Under the pieces are notes generated by a model. It did no database searches. It was not told where the DNA came from and was given only the letters and a program-made list of their open reading frames with translations. DNA of 64,000 bases, from contig CM038470.1 of assembly GCA_021464415.1 (NCBI GenBank), positions 10,862,394-10,926,393 of the forward strand. Direction: 5' to 3'. This document shows positions 60,501-64,000 of this stretch, piece by piece. The stretch is from Lonicera japonica (taxonomy: Eukaryota; Streptophyta; Magnoliopsida; Dipsacales; Caprifoliaceae). Positions within the stretch are counted from its first letter, which is position 1; each line of letters begins with the position of its first letter. The position numbers were made by a program, and so were the translations under genes.

Positions 60501-60872
60501 GGTTATGACACGCACGTGGGAATGAGGGGTGTGGATCTAACTCCGGGACAGAAACAGAGGATTGCAATCGCCCGGGTTGTGCTAAAGAACGCGCCCATTT
60601 TGTTACTAGACGAGGCGAGCTCGTCGATCGAGTCTGAGTCGAGCCGTGTAGTCCAAGAGGCTCTTGATACGTTGGTCATGGGGAACAAAACAACCATCTT
60701 GATAGCTCATAGAGCAGCCATGATGAAGCATGTTGATAATATTGTTGTACTTAATGGAGGGAGAATCGTGGAGGACGGGACCCATAATACTTTGATGGCG
60801 AAGAACGGATTGTATGTGCGTTTGATGCAACCTCACTTTGGGAAGGGCTTGCGTCAGCATCGGCTTATTTAG
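48575..60872 (+). CDS. ABCB20-like: ABC transporter B family, ABCB6/ABCB20 type (11 exons)
   Basis: Exons: 48575-48946, 51851-51905, 52024-52199, 52505-52705, 53121-53380, 53467-53777, 55187-55407, 55655-55995, 57179-57963, 58282-58523, 59643-60872. All junctions are GT-AG and phases agree, giving 1397 residues against about 1,400 for Arabidopsis ABCB6/ABCB20. The N-terminus MMVSRGLFGWSPPHMQPLTP is diagnostic of that subgroup. Layout is TMD1, NBD1, Ser/Pro-rich linker (about 646-800), TMD2, NBD2. NBD1 has Walker A GRNGSGKSS (437-445), an atypical signature LTEEQ (540-544), Walker B ILLLDE (D564, E565) and Arg596 where the H-loop His is expected. NBD2 has GVSGSGKST (1183-1191), LTPGQ (1287-1291), LLLDE (D1311, E1312) and His1344. 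It is a plasma-membrane-type exporter; members of this group have been linked to auxin transport in Arabidopsis, but the substrate is not shown by sequence. No inactivating change was found. Confidence 0.93.
48947..51850. other. ABCB intron 1 (2.9 kb)
   Basis: AT/T-rich intron bounded by GAG|gtattt and cctgcag|CTT. No nested gene. A 'ggttcgagtc' motif at 50710 resembles a tRNA B box, but no SINE boundaries were found. Confidence 0.6.
52790..52985. repeat. small inverted repeat in ABCB intron 4
   Basis: The left arm 'ggtcctttaactattgctga' is mirrored by 'tcagcaatagtttaaaggg' about 140 bp later (52950-52972). A palindromic, MITE-like insertion with no clear target duplication. Confidence 0.5.
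53824..54858. mobile_element. Mutator-like foldback element in ABCB intron 6
   Basis: Ends GGGTCATTTACC and GGTAAATGACCC, with target duplication AACATGTTT (53815-53823) and AACATGTTA (54859-54867), 8 of 9 matching. The two halves are imperfect inverted copies almost throughout: 'gcccccatttatttac' against 'gtaaataaatgggggc', 'ggtttccatccagccaaacg' against 'cgtttgactggatggaaacc', 'aagtacctatatgc' against 'gcatataggtactt'. 1035 bp, no coding sequence. Confidence 0.88.
54876..55115. repeat. small inverted repeat in ABCB intron 6 (family copy 1)
   Basis: The left arm carries 'gggctcttttgactgccccc' and 'cataatcgttaga'. The right arm has 'tctaacgattatg' and 'tgggggcaaattcaaaaaat'. Related to the repeats in introns 7 and 9. 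Confidence 0.5.
55428..55572. repeat. small inverted repeat in ABCB intron 7 (family copy 2)
   Basis: 'aagggctttactttgttccc' and 'cgattgtttgac' on the left are mirrored by 'gtcaaatgatt' and 'gcaaaagtccaaagagccc' on the right. Same arm vocabulary as the intron 6 and intron 9 repeats. Confidence 0.5.
55996..57178. other. ABCB intron 8
   Basis: 1.18 kb between AGGAG|gtatgt and ctttcag|GATG. The part 56110-56540 ('gggtaggacaagaacgac' to 'tcccgtcttatcaaagg') differs in composition and may be an LTR-like insertion, but the ends were not resolved. A TTTTA microsatellite lies at about 56,721. Confidence 0.4.
57985..58215. repeat. GT/GA microsatellite and small inverted repeat in ABCB intron 9 (family copy 3)
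   Basis: A (GT)n(GA)n tract lies at 57983-58029. Then 'ttagacttgccccctg' and 'ataatcattag' are mirrored by 'ctaatgattat' and 'gtggtaagtctaa', followed by 'gaagtcaaaaaatcc'. It uses the same terminal words as the repeats in introns 6 and 7. Confidence 0.5.
58726..59490. mobile_element. non-autonomous hAT element in ABCB intron 10
   Basis: Ends CAATGTTCTAAAAATC and GATTTTTAGAACACTG, with a perfect 8 bp duplication CATCACGG (58718-58725 and 59491-59498). The 765 bp body contains 'aaatcgg' and 'gaatcgg' motifs near the ends and a C/T-rich stretch, and has no transposase. Confidence 0.9.
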
Positions 60873-61711
60873 GGTGAGATTTCTGATAAATTTGATTGTG
60901 ATATATCTTTGGTCGGTTGCCATTGAAATACCTCCTTTTATGGAGAAATGAGAATGACGAGGGTTCATAACAATGGGAATTTCGCCAACAGGGTTTGTTT
61001 TCGCGGGGTACACTGATGTTGACAATTTGATGGCTGTGGTGGTTGGATTGTGCAAATTTAAGAAGTAGGTTCTGTAGAGATGATTATAGCCTATGAGGGT
61101 AGGCTTTCCAGGTAAAAATTCTTTTGGTGGGCAAGCGCCATAGATTAGAATCGTGCCTTGCCTCCATGATATATTGAATTTTTTTTTCTTTTTGATGTCG
61201 TGTTAATTATATAGTTGAATGAGTTAATTTTAGTCTTCTTGTAAGGTGGTGGTTATTTTTGTTTGTCTGTGTGTGACTGTTGAGCTTTTTTTTTAACTCA
61301 CCAATTTTCGTTTGTGTAAATCTTTCTGTTCAATTGGGAGAACTGTAGGAAGATGAAAAGAAAGTGAAAACATTTGTTGCAACTTGATTGTATTATGTAT
61401 ATAAACTATAAAGAGAGGTTAGACAATTGTTCGGGTGTTACTAATGATTTGTGGTGGTTCCTCATTTTCGCGAGGTCTCAAATTATTCTCGTGAGAAATT
61501 AAATCGTGGTCTATATTAAACATATATGTAATGGTATATAAAGTGTGTTTCAATTCGTGTAAAATGTGGTGTTTTAATACTTGTGTAGAAGTATGTTTTG
61601 TGTAGATTGGAGGAGCACAAAAGCATCCACGTTACAAGCGTCCCTCCCCCCTCTCTGTGTTTTCCTTATCTTTCATTGCAACTTCCATTTTGCTTATTCT
61701 TGAGACTATAA
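60873..61711. other. 3' flank of the ABCB gene
   Basis: Presumed 3' UTR and downstream sequence. T-rich and TGT-rich stretches at 61180-61340 fit a plant polyadenylation region, but no classical AATAAA was seen there. No further gene. Confidence 0.4.
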
Positions 61712-62022
61712 GGCCCCTTTTAATTAGAATATAGATAGAAAATGATGGGAAAAATAATTGATTGGTGAGAAGATAGAAAATATTGAGATGTTTCTTTTTA
61801 ACTTTTTTGTTTTTTTCATGATTTATTTTTTATGGTAAAAAAGAAAAAATTTGGTGAAAAAAATTTAGAGGAGGATGAAGCAGTATTATTTATAAAAATG
61901 AGTATAAAATAAAAAGTATCTCACTACACCGGTTAACTTATTTTTTAATTTACACAAATTATTATTATTATTATTATTATTATTATTTTTTATCATTTAT
62001 CATCATGTTATCAAATAGATAC
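61712..62022. mobile_element. diverged Tourist-like MITE
   Basis: The left 'ggccccttttaattagaata' and 'ttggtgagaagatagaaaat' follow the element at 3596-3903. The right end 'catcatgttatcaaatag' matches its terminus. A (TTA)n tract lies inside. The target duplication is not clear. Confidence 0.5.
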
Positions 62023-62023
62023 C

Positions 62024-62381
62024 GGCTTGTTTGATAGATGTTTTGAGTTGAGTTTTTAAAATATGGTGTTTGGTAGAATTTAGAAGTATGTTGAAAAGTG
62101 GATTTGATTTTTTTCAACCAACTAAAAATTTCATAAAAAAGTTTTCAAAAAATAGTCAAAATGGATCTTATTTTATAGATCTCAAAGAGTATGTTTTAAA
62201 TATATATATTTTTTTATTTAATTTTGATTTTTGAATTTAAAGTTATGGTGTTTTAAAAGTTTTTTTAGAGAGAGAAAATAAAATTAATATTTTTTTGAGA
62301 AGTGTAAAAGTAGAGCTGTATTTTAGTTGAGTTTTTAAACTTTGAAGAAAAAAAAAAAATAGATAGGCACCAAACAAAGGC
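62024..62381. mobile_element. MITE related to the A1-intron element, opposite orientation
   Basis: Ends GGCTTGTTTGATAG and CACCAAACAAAGGC. The interior is alignable by eye with the reverse complement of 2195-2568: 'ttttttcaaccaa', 'atcttattttatagatctc', 'aaagttatggtgttttaaaa', 'tagagagagaaa', 'gaagtgtaaaagtagag'. Confidence 0.65.
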
Positions 62382-64000
62382 TAAATATCATGTTTTTATA
62401 TTGTTATTCAACGAAGAATTTATGTGTTTCACATTGGAACTCAGGTTTGGCAATATAAAGCTTCCTGGCCATCTGTCGATTAATTTTGGATTATACGTAG
62501 TATATTTCGACTCTAATAATTAAGCAAGCAACGACTTGAATTCCACTTTACCCCTTAAATAGAAAAAAAAAAACCTTAAAGCACGCAAGCACTTCATGTA
62601 CACAATAATACAATAATAGTTAATAGCACCTCTATATTTTCAAACAAAGAATTAGCAAAACGAAAATTCTAAAAGAAGGCTCTATAATAAAAGGCGGTGC
62701 TATTTGTATTCCGTAAGTACTTATAATTATTCCTACGTTTATTACATTCTCACTAATTTTATTTTACTCATCCACATTTCTCCTACCTCTTTTATTACTT
62801 CCATTCTAATGCACATAGATTAACGATAAGTACATATTTTTCTTCTTTTTCTCCTTAACAATAATTTCTAAACTCTTGCCTTCATCTACTCTTTATGCAA
62901 AACAAAGAAATCCTTACTTGTAGAGAATGGTAGAAAAGAGAGAAATGAAGGTTTATGTTTATTTTTTTTTATTAACGTATACAACAAATATATATACACA
63001 ATAACACAAAAACGAACTTGAGCACATGAAGAAGGTTCTCTCAGTTATGGGGAACTGAATTTGTACCCTATATTTGGTTTTTGGAGACCGAGTGTAAACA
63101 TTTGTGCACTCTTATTGGAATGTATTATTTAACATTGAGAATCGAGTAAGGTACTTGTCATTCGGTTTTTGAGGGCCAAGTATAAATTTATTACTTGATG
63201 CTTTGGTGATGAGTAAGGTATTGTCGATAAACATTATTCTCTATATCACCTATATGTTACACTCGGTCTCTAGAAATCGAATTTAGGCTACAAATTCTAT
63301 TTCCTGTAACCGAGAGAATCTTCTTCGTGTGCCCAAGTTCATTTTTACATGTTTAATAAATATGAAAGAAAGAACACATATTCGGGAGAACTTTTAGTTA
63401 TTATTCTTTTATAAATATAAGCTTTTACCATCCCCATTCCCAATATTGGTTTTCAGATATTGGATTAAATTTTATTTATACAGTAAAATAATAATTTTTT
63501 ATTTATATAACCCAAAATTTGTTTATGACAACATTTTGTTATCACTTGTAAAATTGAATTCCAAATATGAAGATTGGAGTGCGTCTTGCCATAGTAGAAA
63601 ATAAGATAGATATGAAAGAAGAAGAATAAGAAGAGTGATTAATGTTAACAAGTAATTAATTGTGTGGGGGTGAAAATAGAAGTTTTAGCTAGAGTATAAC
63701 TAAGTATTTTGGAATGAAAATAGAACCACACATAATAAAAGGAAATTGCATTAATTTTAGAACAAGAAATGGATATTATTATTTGGCAAATAATTGATCA
63801 CTTCAAATTTCATCATAAATATATATGTAAAGTGTCCTAAAAAAATATAGAGACTAAAAATTAGATTAAATTGATAAATAATTATTTGACCTTACTAGCA
63901 TGAAAGACGCTGTAAATTTTTAAACTCGGGGACAATTTCTAACCGTAAAGCTAAGAAGGATACCCACTTTTACTCAAATTATGTGTTTAGTCTTGAAACA
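62382..64000. other. gene-free right end with a foldback element
   Basis: AT-rich, no gene. A foldback of about 350 bp (63008-63348) has arms of about 95 bp: 'gaacttgagcacatgaagaa', 'ttctctcagttat' and 'gagaccgagtgta' on the left, and their inverse ('tacactcggtctc', 'gtaaccgagagaa', 'cccaagttc') on the right. Target duplication not resolved. Confidence 0.5.

Overview
This is a plant nuclear window, most likely from a eudicot. It is AT-rich, its genes have GT-AG introns, it is dense in small DNA transposons, and it carries a DUF674 gene family and an ABCB6/ABCB20-type transporter. I cannot name the species.

Left part (about 1.2-41.3 kb): a tandem segmental duplication. The unit is a 'type A' DUF674 gene with two exons and a long intron, then about 10 kb of duplicated repeats and gene-like fragments, then a degenerate 'type B' DUF674 copy. 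The order is A1 (1522-4955), B1 pseudogene (14509-15121), A2 (16206-19194), B2 pseudogene (34446-35067), A3 (37409-40172). Homology stops abruptly near 41,326. The A genes are 14.7 and 21.2 kb apart. The second interval is longer because of insertions seen only in that copy: a LINE, a solo LTR, a CACTA element and a Helitron. Comparing the copies gives empty sites, so many elements can be bounded to the base with their target-site duplications. A1-A3 encode 235, 307 and 272 residue proteins with a Cys-rich zinc-binding-like motif and a variable linker. In A2 and A3 that linker looks like FG-nucleoporin repeats.

Middle (41.3-48 kb): intergenic sequence with a probable solo LTR, foldback elements and a Mutator-like element with long terminal inverted repeats. 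This element contains two exon fragments that look like an extra-large G protein (Pack-MULE type). A Tourist-like MITE is nested in its left TIR.

Right part (48-61 kb): one intact 11-exon gene, 48575-60872 on the + strand, for a full-size ABC transporter of 1397 residues in the ABCB6/ABCB20 subgroup. Its 5' leader holds three tandem repeats of about 170 bp. Its introns contain a MULE foldback element, a hAT element and several small related inverted repeats. From 60.9 to 64 kb I see only repeats.

No tRNA, rRNA or CRISPR features were seen. The ABC transporter and the three A genes are the only features that look like functional protein-coding genes. The DUF674 products have no established biochemical role.
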